This document shows positions 36,196 to 46,530 of a stretch of DNA of 64,000 nt, one piece after another. Source of the DNA: Leucaena leucocephala (taxonomy: Eukaryota > Streptophyta > Magnoliopsida > Fabales > Fabaceae); NCBI GenBank assembly GCA_037074615.1, contig CM073558.1:921501-985500 (forward strand), given 5' to 3'. Every line of letters begins with the position of its first letter. Positions within the stretch are counted from its first letter, which is position 1. The notes beneath the pieces were generated by a model. It saw nothing but the letters and a program-made list of their open reading frames with translations. It did not search any database and had not been told where the DNA came from. Made by a program: the position numbers and the translations under genes.

Positions 36196-36468
36196 TATTT
36201 TTTTTTTGGTACATAAATTTTTAAAAAATGGTTGGGTTCACCTATGATTTAAGAACAGAGTGAAGTCTCCTTTCCTCCTAGGCGATACTAATATCGGGCA
36301 GGGCGAGCCATCTATTACTCTAAGGCATAAACCTAAGCACCCAAGAGTTAGGATGTCTCCCCAAGCGCCAGGACTGAAACCACAATAAATTGGTACTTCC
36401 CAGGGATCAAACACCCTTCAAATAGTCATATGTTTTACCTTTCAAAAGTTGAACTTATGGATAATGGG
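36196..36468 (-). mobile_element. SINE, full-length-like copy 1
   Basis: A 273-bp element flanked by a perfect 12-bp target duplication TGGTATGAGCTT (36184-36195 and 36469-36480). On the plus strand it begins with an oligo-T run then GGTACA, so the A-rich tail points left and the element lies on the minus strand. It aligns along its whole length with the copy at 63510-63778. Near the head, the minus strand reads GTTTGATCCC, a degraded version of the polymerase III B-box that is well preserved in copy 2 (GTTCGATTCC). There is no coding capacity. Confidence 0.85.
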
Positions 36469-36486
36469 TGGTATGAGCTTCGTTTT

Positions 36487-36645
36487 TTTTTTATATATAC
36501 AAATGAGGGATATACCCATATTACATATAACTACTAACTAAGGGGAAACAATTTCCAATCTCTCCCTAGTTACTAGGTCCTTTAAATAAGGAGGACAAAC
36601 TCCAAAAAATGATGTCTTAGATATTCCTTGTTTAGCCAAATTATC
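36487..36645 (-). mobile_element. LINE 3' end, heavily 5'-truncated
   Basis: Flanked by an 11-bp duplication AGCTTCGTTTT (36476-36486 and 36646-36656). On the minus strand it encodes a short tail, ADNLAKQGISKTSFFGVC...LEIVSP and stop, which matches the end of the RNase H domain of plant LINEs (ADxLAKxG). A short 3' UTR and an A-run follow. The left duplication overlaps the right duplication of the adjacent SINE. Confidence 0.75.
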
Positions 36646-36692
36646 AGCTTCGTTTTAGTTTTGGGTAATACGTATGCTCAAGTCAGTTATTT

Positions 36693-36714
36693 ACTTGTAC
36701 CAAAAAAAAAAAAG
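36693..36714 (+). mobile_element. Tail-only SINE insertion (22 bp) with 12-bp target duplication
   Basis: The insert ACTTGTACC followed by a 12-A run and G lies between two perfect copies of AGTCAGTTATTT (36681-36692 and 36715-36726). The insert equals the 3' end of the local SINE family (GTACC plus A-tail), here in plus orientation. This is the second such tail-only event in the window (see 4859-4879). Confidence 0.65.
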
Positions 36715-37385
36715 AGTCAGTTATTTGCAAGGGCTAGCCCATAGTATAATGGGCTGGAGAGAATACACAGAAGACAAGATGAATGGCACCGGCTTTTTTA
36801 TTATTTAATTATTTTATAAATCTTATATATACGTTCTTTGAGATTGAGAATATACATTGGTCTTAATAATAAATAATATTCAATTTATCTAAATTTTTTT
36901 TATAAAAAATAATTTATCAAATACTTTGATGTTCTAAGTTATCCTTTTAAATACATGTGAAAATAATAATAAAATGACAAAGTAGTTCCATGTGAACAGT
37001 GTTTTCTTTCCCAGCAATGCCAGCTAGTTTGATGCTTACACTTACTAAAGTAGAAGCAGGTCTCTAATTAATTTTTAGATTAATTAGCATTTAATATTTT
37101 AATTTTATTTTTATATATAATTAATATTTTAATTTTATTTATAATATAATTTTAATTTTAATAATTATCTTATAATGATGGCTACTGGCTGGCCCTTGGC
37201 CCTTAACCTGTTACATACTCAGAAAATTATATATATATATTGGATGGGAGTAAACGCCGGTTGCAGATATGCCTAATTAAGTTAGTTATATATATATATA
37301 TATATAGCTTCATACCTTAACCATATTCTCCCTCTTCTTCTTCCTTCTACTCATCATAATCCTCGTCGACGCATCACGCTCATCC

Positions 37386-38682
37386 ATGGAGGTCAATTTC
37401 TTCCTTTCATTTCTCTGCAATTTTTTTATCTTTCACATAGTTTAATCTTTTTTTTTTCATTTATTCTCGATAATGAAGTTTACATTTTAAATCAATTCCC
37501 AAAAAAAAATGCTTCACATATATAGAATCGCACGTCTTAAATCGCTATTGATGATGCCGGCACCACCCCCTCAATTCCAGGGGGATCATTTTCTCGGAAA
37601 ATTTGTTCACAGATCAAGAAAAGAAAACCAGTTTGATTAGTTATAAACAATAACCTAACTCATCCCCATTGTTGGATCTTCTGGGGAATAAACTTTTACA
37701 GTTCGCTTCATCTGGCTCAAAGAAAAGGGGAAAAAGCATTTACTAGGTGATATTTGAATATTCCTCATCATTTCAATTCTCAAGTATGAACGAGTATTGT
37801 GTTCTTTTCAAATAATCTGTAGTTTTCATGAATAATGAATAGTGCTAATGAAATAATAATCCAAATTCAAATAAGAGACGCCATATAATTAAGCGTCAAA
37901 TGAAAGCACCGACCAAATAGGGAATAGTACCAAGTCATCGGATTTGGATCTATCCTCCATTGCCGTCGTCTGGGAAAATCTCAGTTCTCAGATCTGATCA
38001 ATAGGATGTCACGTGCGTCACGTGTCGCCTCCGATCGATACGACGACGTGCAAGAGAGCTCTGTTTAGAAATGGAGACGGGATGGGGGTTGAGGACACAA
38101 GTGACGGTGGCAGTGATATCTCTTGAGTGTGGTAATCGGTTTATGGGAACTGTCGCAGGCCGTCAAGAACTACGTGTCGCAGAAGATCGCCGACACGCCG
38201 ATGCCAGAGGCGACTGTGGATGACGTAGACTTCAAGCGCGTGGGCAGCGATGGCGTAGAGTACTCCGCCAAGGTCTCTGTTTCGAATCCCTACCCAACTC
38301 CTCTGCCCATTTGTGAAATAACCTACTCGCTCAAGAGCGATGGCAGGTACGCACCCAACAGCTCAATCATTCGAGTTTGAAATTGAAATTACAAAGAGAA
38401 TAATGAGAGAGATCATAATATGATTGCAGGGAGATAGCATCAGGGGTAATACCAGACCCAGGGTCGTTGAAGGCGAAGGCATCGACGCTGGTGGAAGTGC
38501 CGGTGAAGGCGGCTCACAGTATATTATTGAGCTTAGGAAGAGACGTAGCCAAGGATTGGGACATTGACTACAAATTGGATTTGGTGTTCATAATTGATCT
38601 TCCTGTCATCGGCAACATCAAGATTCCCCTTTCTCAGCAGGGCGAGCTGAAGCTTCCCACCCTCTCTAGTTGGTTCGCCTGA
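37386..38682 (+). CDS. LEA14: LEA14-like late embryogenesis abundant protein (LEA_2 domain)
   Basis: Desiccation-protectant of the LEA14 type, a small cytosolic beta-sandwich (WHy/LEA_2) protein. Exons 2 and 3 are certain: 38159-38346 and 38430-38682. Motifs: KPEA-like PMPEATVDDVDFKRV, VEYSAKVSVSNPY, PICEITYSLKSDGR, EIASGVIPDPGSLKA, DWDIDYKLDL and the C-terminal IPLSQQGELKLPTLSSWF. The 5' end is not certain. No in-frame ATG lies directly upstream of exon 2, because TGA occurs at 38114. The model used here places a tiny first exon, ATGGAG at 37386-37391, before a GT donor and joins it in phase 0 to GCCGTCAAG, giving 447 nt (148 aa) beginning MEAVKNYVSQK, close to the usual 151 aa. Alternatives are discussed in the findings. 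Confidence 0.75.
38010..38026 (+). promoter_or_regulatory. ABRE / G-box pair near LEA14-like gene
   Basis: CACGTGCG and CACGTGTC lie next to each other (38010-38026), and a further ACGTG is at 38046-38050. ACGTGTC is the classical ABA-response element, typical of LEA genes. The site is about 130-150 bp upstream of exon 2, either in intron 1 of the model used here or in a proximal promoter. Confidence 0.55.
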
Positions 38683-40675
38683 GCTACCTCATCATCCCTT
38701 CGAATATATGATGACATCAATTTTATTCCCATTTCTCAAATAATTATAACATCTGGAGATGTTCCATAATCCATGTAGTGTTTATCTTGCACTGCTTTTA
38801 TTGTAGTGTTGTTAACTCGGATTATTCGCCTATTCTATATGAAGTACATGCTGGATTTGATCTGTATACCGCATTGCAAAGTCTCTGGATCTCTCTGAAT
38901 AGTGCTAACCATAGATAAACATAGTCCTATTGGATAGATTATATTCAAGGCACTTTTGTTCGAAAATAGGCAAACCTGTAATAATAAGGGCGTATCACAT
39001 TGGCTGGTTAAAGCCTAATAAAACGTGTCTTATTTACCAAAGCCTATCCAAAGGTGTTGGTTTAAATATATTAGGTTTCTTTTCTAACGCCTACCATATT
39101 TAATTATATATAAGTTATAAATAAACTCAGAGCTTATTTTAAAAAAAATATTTATAAATATATATATATTGAGGTTTACTAAAATATAGACTCTAATATA
39201 ATTAAAATTTATTTACAATTTTTAAAGTTTAAAATACTATGTTTTTTAGAGATATAAATTGTAGTTAGATCTTTAAAAAAAATTTAGACATTGCAGGCCT
39301 TTCAAATGCAAATGCTTGAGCTTTTAAAACCCCCCGCATACATTAACGGATTTAAAAAAAGCTTTATATCTTAGCCTATTTCTATCTATTCACACTATTT
39401 TAGGATAATTCATTTATTAGTGCACTACACTCTAGACCCAATTGTCACTGGCTCGGGTGTCTGTCTATGCTATGTATGTATGATCCATAACAGAATAGGC
39501 ATATGCGGGTTTGCTCAGGCCCATATGTTTATATCCCTTGACTCTTAAATCAATAAATTGATATCAACTCTAATCACTCAATTACCTATAGTTGATAGAA
39601 TATATTATTTTATTTTAATTTTAATTATAATATTTAAAGAAATATTTTAATTTTTTTATATTTAAATTTATATTTAAAAATAATAAACGATTCACCATGT
39701 CTAATATTAATATCGCTTAAGAAGAAGAAAGATTTCACTATATTTTTGAATTATTAATGAGTTTAATATTTTTTTAAAAAAATTTATATCAAAAGATATT
39801 AGCTATAATTGCATATACAAGCTTATAGAGTGACATCACCTTAATGGGAGTTCATATAATAATAATCCTTATTTTAATAATATTTTTCACATTTTAATTT
39901 TATTTATTATAAAAAATATCTAACAACTTACTTTTATCGAGCTTTCTGAATGCATATGGTTGCCTCACATTCTCACTTTTAAATATTGTTTCAAGTTCAA
40001 ATATTAAGTGCATCAACATTTTAATATTTTGGAATTAAAATATTCGTAATAATTTTAAGAATATAAAGATTTGACCCATTTTGAGTTAATTAATAATTAA
40101 TAGCAATAAAAAAAAGTATTCTGCGGGGAGTTTTTTTTTTTTAACTATTGGTTGGCAGAAAAGTTGAAGATGAGTAAAGAGGAACGTGGGACCATTGTAT
40201 TGTGCCACGTCTCAAAATAAAGGAGGTGGGCAGCAAAGAGGTGAGGGCCCATCAAAAGCATGGTGGAAGAAGGGCACAATGGATCTGGGTTCCTACTGCC
40301 CAGAACACGAATCGTATAAATTGTGGTTATTTGGTTTTTGTTTTAATTCTGAGTAAAAAACCATTAATATTTTGAAAGTATAATTATTATTTTACAAATA
40401 CGTTATTTTTATTGAAGTAAACTATTTAAAATTTTTGATCGTCATAAAAATTATATCTGGCTAAAAATTATCTTTAGAATGTCAAAATAAAAAATATTTT
40501 GTCGGGGAAAATATCATACATCGCATCTTGCGTCACTTATTCTCATTAACAAGCTGCTTTCCAGAAGCTCCACTCGTTTTTTTTTTTTCCTTCTTTTAAC
40601 TGGAATGCCTTTATTGCCATGAGACTTTTTCATTCTTCTAAAGTTTCGTACTTCTTTAATTTCCATGTTCTCTTA
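38683..40675. other. AT-rich intergenic region
   Basis: 3' flank of the LEA14-like gene and AT-rich DNA. No gene, RNA or clear mobile element could be supported here. Confidence 0.5.
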
Positions 40676-41452
40676 CAGGGTGTGTATGGGCAGGGTTTAG
40701 CAGGGTAATTCCTCTATCCAATATCCTACCCAAAAAATATATAGGCTACATTTTACAGCCCGATGCTCGACCCTGCCCGGTAAAAGCCCGAACAATTTTA
40801 GGCAGGGCATGAACGGACTGGACATGGGCGGGCTGGGTATGCCCGAATCGTGATGTCATGCTCATGTTGTGAAAAAAATCTGTAATTATGAATTTCTAAA
40901 ATAATATCATATTCATGTGTCTTTAACAGTTAAATAATATATATAATTCACTAAGAATAAGAAAACAAAAGATAATAATTAAAATCTTGAGATCCATTGC
41001 ATATAAAAAATACGCGTTGAAATCTAAATAGTTTGTAATTATAACTTTATATCAATCTCCCTTGACAAAGATAAAACATCTAAAAAAATAAAATAAATAA
41101 TCATAATTTGTAATGTAATTATATGATAATTAACAAAGTTAAAAAAAATTAATATAGTTATAAATATTAAAAGATACAACTTACCTACTTATATTTCTAA
41201 AATTATCTTATAATCACCAGTAGCTATCATATTCTCCCTTTTAAGATAGAGAAAAAATAAAAAAAATAAAAGAAGGGGTGCTCATGGGCAGGGCAGGGCA
41301 GCCCCTATGCCCGGTGCCCAGCCCGAAAAATGCATGGGCTGTATTTTGTAGCCCGATGCCCGACCCTGCCCGATAAAAATCGGGTTGGGCAGGGCATTTT
41401 TCTTGCGGGTTGGGCAGGGCATAGTAGGCTATGGGTATTGTGCACAGCCCTA
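40676..41452. mobile_element. Non-autonomous hAT-type element
   Basis: A 777-bp element. Its left end CAGGGTGTGTATGGGC and right end (complement TAGGGCTGTGCACAA) resemble plant hAT terminal inverted repeats. An 8-bp target duplication with one mismatch flanks it: TTCTCTTA at 40668-40675 and TTCTCTAA at 41453-41460; 8 bp is the hAT size. Near each end is a GC-rich block built on GCCCGATGCYCGACCCTGCCCG in direct orientation (about 40759 and 41347), with GGGCAGGGC motifs around it. The middle is AT-rich. There is no transposase. Confidence 0.75.
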
Positions 41453-41867
41453 TTCTCTAAAGTTGAGAGTCTTCTGATGGTAAAATAAATAAATAAATAA
41501 ATATAAAAGTTTTCTAAGAACATTGGAGGGAAAAATTCATCTTATATTTTCCCATTTAAAATGAAAATATTAAAAAAATTAAGAATCTTGGATCATTTAA
41601 CAAGATTTTCAAAAAAATAAATTCAAAAATTAAATAAAATATGAATTCCCATAAACTACTCTAGTCGGTCGTTTCATTTAATTTTCCGCCTGGTCCAATA
41701 GAAGTCAGTTTCCAAGTTTCTTTCTCTTCCCCTAACAAACAGAAGAAACTCTAATATCGCTGACAATTGTCTCAATTATATACACACACACAAATATATC
41801 CTCAGCCACCAAATCAACTCGTTCGCCTTCATCTTTCCCATAGAAATTTTCTTTTGTCTATTCATCC

Positions 41868-42506
41868 ATGGGCGAGCATGAGCAGGCCCAGCCCCTAGCC
41901 GCAACTTCGGGCGGCGGCGCCGATAAGGGAGCTCGTCGGAGAAGAATGAAATGGTGTGGAGGTATATCAGTCTCTCTCCTACTACTAGTTATAGTAATCA
42001 TCATTATCTTAATATTTACGGTGTTCAAGGTCAAAGATCCCAAAATAACAATGAATCAGGTGAAAGTCACAAATCTAGATCTCAAGGTCGATGCAGTTCC
42101 TCGGCTTCAAGTTAGGGTTAATATGACTCTCGCGATAGCGATGTCGATTGAAAATCCTAATGCGGTGTCCTTCCGATTTGACAACACGACCACCAGCATC
42201 GACTACCATGGCACCACGGTGGCGGAGGCGTATGGGCCGCAGGGGCGGGCGAAGGCGCGGAGGACGTTTCCGATGAATCTAACGGTGGACGTCACGGCGG
42301 ACCGCCTGATGAGCAGCTCGGGGCTCTTAACGGACATCACCGGCGGTGAGATGAACATGACCAGCTACTCGATAGTTCCAGGAAGAGTGAATATTTGGAA
42401 TATCGCGAAGAAACATATGGAGATCAACATGAATTGCTCTTTGAGTATTGATATTAGTGGCCGATCGGTCAAGGATATGAATTGCCAGCGCAAGGTTAAA
42501 CTTTAG
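41868..42506 (+). CDS. LEA-2 / NHL (NDR1/HIN1-like) membrane protein
   Basis: Single-exon protein of 212 aa of the plant LEA hydroxyproline-rich/NHL family, associated with membranes and with stress or pathogen responses. Residues 1-29 are a hydrophilic basic N-terminus (RRRRMKW at 23-29). Residues about 31-53 form one long Val/Ile/Leu transmembrane helix. The rest is a LEA_2 domain facing outward or into a lumen, with VKVTNLDLKVD, a conserved NPNAVSFRFDN segment and several Asn-x-Ser/Thr sites (such as NMT and NCS). A TATATA motif at 41778-41783 lies 85 bp before the start codon. The gene appears intact. Confidence 0.92.
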   Translation: MGEHEQAQPLAATSGGGADKGARRRRMKWCGGISVSLLLLVIVIIIILIFTVFKVKDPKITMNQVKVTNLDLKVDAVPRLQVRVNMTLAIAMSIENPNAVSFRFDNTTTSIDYHGTTVAEAYGPQGRAKARRTFPMNLTVDVTADRLMSSSGLLTDITGGEMNMTSYSIVPGRVNIWNIAKKHMEINMNCSLSIDISGRSVKDMNCQRKVKL

Positions 42507-43832
42507 ATATGATTTTTTTAATCAGTTTTAATTTCATCAGGTTTGAGTCTCAGTTTGATGAGATTATTGTATATTCTTTTTAATATTGTAGAGATTTATT
42601 ATGTGTCTCTAATTTTAATTATGGGTAGATAAATAACAGTTAGTTTTGTTTCACTCTCCTCTACAATATCCATAAATTTTACAGTTTTTGGTTTTATTAA
42701 TTAATTCCCTGGATCTTCAAGGAATGATGGAGATGAACCAGGAGAGATGGAAAGATGTGGAAGTGGAACTGGAGCCCTTCTGTGGGACATGCATGTTCAA
42801 AAGTGCGTCCATGTCTCTCATCCTCTTGTCTTTATCATCTTATTTTACCTTTTTTTTTTTAAAAAAAAGATATCATATAAAAACGTCCAAAGGTGTTAAA
42901 AACGCGCAAGTCTATAGTATTGCAGCCGACTACGGATGGGGGACGGAACAAAGTAGGAAGGGAGTGACGAAAAAAGTTGGAGGAAATCTAGAATTGAACA
43001 GTACTTTGTACAGAAACAAGATAGAATCTCTTACTACCTCCTCCCTATAATACAAGTTAATTAAATTTTTAATATATTAAAAAATTAGATAAATGAATTA
43101 ATTATTATTAAATGACTTATTTAATTTATTTAAAAAGTTAATTGACTTTTATAATTATAATTATGGGGAATATATAATAAAAAAAGTGGACAATAATTAA
43201 ACTTGCGTTACTTAAACATAAGATTGATGGGCCGCCATGGGCAAAGAAAAGAGAAAGCGATGGGTCATATTCTTTAAATAAAACACATGCCTTCATTCAC
43301 CAAAAAGAAAACACATTTGTTCAAACTTAAAGTACAAGTGCACAGTACTACAATCTTTAGGTCATGAGCCGAAACACCGTACATAAAAGATAAAGGTACA
43401 CCCTTATATGCCGTAGTTCACGGTCCTAACCTGCGGACCTCCGTGGTCAATGCTGATTCATCATCTTTTACAATGATTGTTATTATTAACACTTATAATT
43501 AAATTTCAAATTTGAATCCTACTTATATATTTTGTCTTTAAATTTTAGTCACTTAATTAAATTGGTATATTAATTATAAAGCTGCTTACAAAATGATAGA
43601 GTGGAGTCGAAACTCCATTATCCTCCACTTGCAACCTCTTAAAAAGGCCAAATTTAATGCCTCTCAACTCCTACTTTCTCACCAAATTGATTACCTATTA
43701 ATCTTTCTCCCTCTAGAAAACACAGTATTCAATGCAACAGCCGAGTCCCCACCCATCCTTTCCTCACTAGCATCCCCTCTCTTCTCTTCTCTTCTCTTCT
43801 CTCTCTCAGATGGAGATCCCACTTCTTCACTC
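42507..43832. other. Intergenic region and ATL leader
   Basis: No named gene. A 120-codon frame at 42688-43050 begins at a non-ATG codon and has no recognisable domain, so it is not called. The last 60 bp are a (CTCTT)n-type pyrimidine leader of the ATL gene. Confidence 0.5.
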
Positions 43833-44393
43833 ATGTACTCCTCCTCCACCGCCACCTCCTTCCTCTCCAACATCGGCCTCGGCTACTCCATCGCCATCGC
43901 CATCGCCTTCCTCTTCCTCCTCTCCACCCTCCTCCTCTCTTCCTACCTCTGCTGCCGATCTAACCCGCCCCCGCCTCCCCCTCCCCCCGAAGGCATCATT
44001 CTCCCCCGCATCATCTTCGTTGCCGATGACGACGACAACCGTGATGAAAACTCCATCGCCCTCGGCGTCGCCCCTAATGTGATCAACTCCTACCCGAGGT
44101 TCTCCTACACAAAGGACGACGCTAATCTCACCTCCGCCCCCGCTGCGGATCATAATATCACGTGCTCCATCTGTTTGGGCGAGTACAAGGACTCCGAGAT
44201 GCTGAGGATGATGCCGGAGTGCCACCATTTCTTCCACCTTGTCTGCCTCGATGCATGGCTCAAGCTCAACTGCTCCTGCCCTGTCTGTCGAAACTCCCCG
44301 CTTCCGACGCCGATCTCAACTCCGATCTCGACGCCGTTGCAGGAGGTGGTGCCTCTCTCTCAGTACGCCGCTGATCGGAGGCGGAGCGGTTGA
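43833..44393 (+). CDS. ATL67: RING-H2 E3 ubiquitin ligase, ATL67-like
   Basis: Intronless membrane-anchored RING-H2 ubiquitin ligase of the ATL family, 186 aa. The N-terminus has one transmembrane helix (about residues 16-41), preceded by FLSNIGLGYSIAIAIAF, the GYS block typical of ATL67. A Pro run (45-52), GIILPRIIFVADDDD and INSYPRFSYTKD follow. The RING-H2 is C111, C114, C130, H132, H135, C138, C149 and C152, with WLKLNCSCPVC. The C-terminal LPTPISTPISTPLQEVVPLSQYAADRRRS matches ATL67 closely. I chose the ATG at 43833 because translation from it starts at the conserved N-terminus. An upstream out-of-frame ATG at 43810 could reduce translation. Confidence 0.94.
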   Translation: MYSSSTATSFLSNIGLGYSIAIAIAFLFLLSTLLLSSYLCCRSNPPPPPPPPEGIILPRIIFVADDDDNRDENSIALGVAPNVINSYPRFSYTKDDANLTSAPAADHNITCSICLGEYKDSEMLRMMPECHHFFHLVCLDAWLKLNCSCPVCRNSPLPTPISTPISTPLQEVVPLSQYAADRRRSG

Positions 44394-46530
44394 CTACTCC
44401 CAGTTAGATTTGAAATCGGAAGACGTTATTTTCTCTTTGGGTTTTACAAAGGATGGTAATGCCCTTTTTTTACCTTTTCTGGTTAGAAGAATATTTGTCG
44501 GTTCTTTGTAGTCCTGCTGAAATTTGATTTCGTTGAATTGTAGGGGAAATGAAGAAAGTAGCTTAGACTTGGACGTTAAATTGTTAATGGTAGTGCCATA
44601 CATGGGAGCTTCTGTAATTCTGTAGAAAAGTGTTTAGTGCTTTGGCGGTTTCAATAATGAAGATTGTTAAATATGTTTACAGCTTCTTTCCTTTGCACCT
44701 CTATTTAAAGCCACGATCCATCCGTGTTAAGTGGCCGATTGGGTTTCATTATAAATAATCCCTTTCTGCCCTGACATGTTTGCTTTTGTCCCAGTTTGGA
44801 TTAACCAATTTTATTTTAAGTGATTTTATGCTGTATCAAGAAAAGCTTTCTTTATTTTTTAAAGTGATTATGGGATTTGTACAATGAAAAATTACTTAAG
44901 ATAAGCTAATCCTAACTCATACTAAGATATTATTTTTTCTTTTAAATGACCATCGATTTTTTTTCCTAAACATAAAATTCATATAGGCTTATGGGCTACC
45001 CAGGGAAAGACCGGTTTTGCTGGGCTTTTGAACTTTAGCTTGTAAGTCCTTTTCCTTGTTTTCTCTCCAATTGCTCAAACTAGGCCTTGTATTGAAAAAT
45101 CCTATGGGTCCGGCCCTTTTACCTCACTATATACCTAACTCCTATCATTTGGTACCTACAAATTATTAAATTATCATTAATATTTTAAATTGTGAAGCCA
45201 TCTTTGTCTGTATACAAAAGTTTGACAAGAATTGTGCTTTTTATATAATTTATAATTAAACAGCCTATTTTTGTATACATTTTATATTTCATATTGAGAA
45301 TCTCCTGGCAAAAGCCTACAAAGTGATTAGTACACAGTTACATATGGAGTAACTGCTAAGCAGAAACAGCAGAATTATTTTATAAACAGATCATATAGGG
45401 CGGAGGCTGGTGGCCAACTCCATTTACGAGTGGGATGCGCAGTGCACAGAACGTGGAATCCAACCTCAACATCCTCCTCTTTCTTTCCCACTTTTACATT
45501 CCTTTTATTCTTTGAAGTTTAAAGATTAAACTCTTTTATTAATAGTTGCATAACCATTCTCACCCCAATAAATCAAAAAATAAATAAAATCAGATAATGA
45601 GCTATTTCTTTTTCTTTTTTTTATTATTTAGCATATCATAATTAAATATCTAATTTTAGATTTTATAATTATTTCTCTCTCTATATATATTTTCTTTAAA
45701 AATTTACATAGTATTTCATACATATTTCTTATTTGTTATCGCTTCCTTAGCTGTAATTCATAATACCGAACAATGCATTAAGATATTTGTACCGTGGGAG
45801 GCATAGAGTGTATTATGCTAATTGGATCTTCCGAATCCATCTAGTTATAACCGGTTAATCTAACTTAAATACCAGAATTTTCCTTTACTAACATCTTCTC
45901 CATAATCAACTTCACTGATCTATTTCATATAGATTGAATCTATTTATAAACCACTTTGGAAAGAATGATTTAAGCTTAACGTTAATCCCTTCGTAATCGT
46001 ATCAACATGATGTAATGTTCACAAATAGCTAACTTTGCCACTAATATATCAAATCCCATAAAAAACACTTTCAAGGTTTGCACGTCAATTATCAACTGCC
46101 ACATTATTATTGTTAATGACCCCCACAAACTATAAGCCGTCCCTGTAACCCAAAACAAAAAAGTATTAGCCGTCCCTAGCATCCTGCCACTAAATTACCG
46201 CCACGTGTCCCCGTACATTTTTTGTCGGTGTTTCTTTTAGAAAGTGGCCGTGTGTGAGTTGTGACTGCGGTGGCAGTGCCCGTAAATCAAACGCCGTCAA
46301 CTATAACGGCGGGGATCTCGAGTGTATCGCCATTAAACGCCGTTTCCTCCTCCTCCCCTCATTCTTCAGTCTCTACATTCAAATTTACTCCGAACGTCTC
46401 AGCTTCTGTTTTCGTCCCTATAAATATCACTCTCATCTTCTCTTCAAACCCTACTTCAATTTTTTTCCCTTGCTCACGCTCCCCCCATATTTAGCATTTT
46501 GGATAGCAAGATTCGGGCTGGGCGACGACA
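44394..46530. other. Intergenic region
   Basis: 3' UTR of the ATL gene, a small foldback element (44794-44916), AT-rich DNA, and at the end the promoter and leader of the reticulon gene with CTATAAATA at 46418-46426, about 105 bp before the start codon. No other gene supported. Confidence 0.5.
44794..44916. mobile_element. Short MITE-like foldback element
   Basis: The left arm GTTTGGATTAACCAATTTTA continuing to TTAAGTGATTTT pairs, imperfectly, with the right arm AAAAATTACTTAAGATAAGC continuing to TAATCCTAAC. The inverted repeats of about 30 bp enclose about 60 bp. There is no coding capacity. A target duplication was not clear. Confidence 0.5.

Larger units (their letters stand above)
35236..37385. 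other. Intergenic region with a retroposon cluster
   Basis: The 3' flank of the WRKY gene is followed by a dense cluster of non-LTR retroposed pieces between about 36030 and 36726 (two SINE copies, a LINE tail, a tail-only insertion). The last 150 bp include an (AT)n/TATA stretch (37287-37306) and a C/T-rich leader that may belong to the LEA14-like gene. Confidence 0.6.

Noticed and set aside
42688..43050. A 120-codon plus-strand frame after the LEA-2/NHL gene.
   Set aside because: It opens at a non-ATG codon, has no recognisable domain and runs through homopolymer stretches; probably chance.
46254..46494. Overlapping frames upstream of the reticulon gene.
   Set aside because: They lie in the promoter and 5' leader (TATA at 46418) and show no family pattern.
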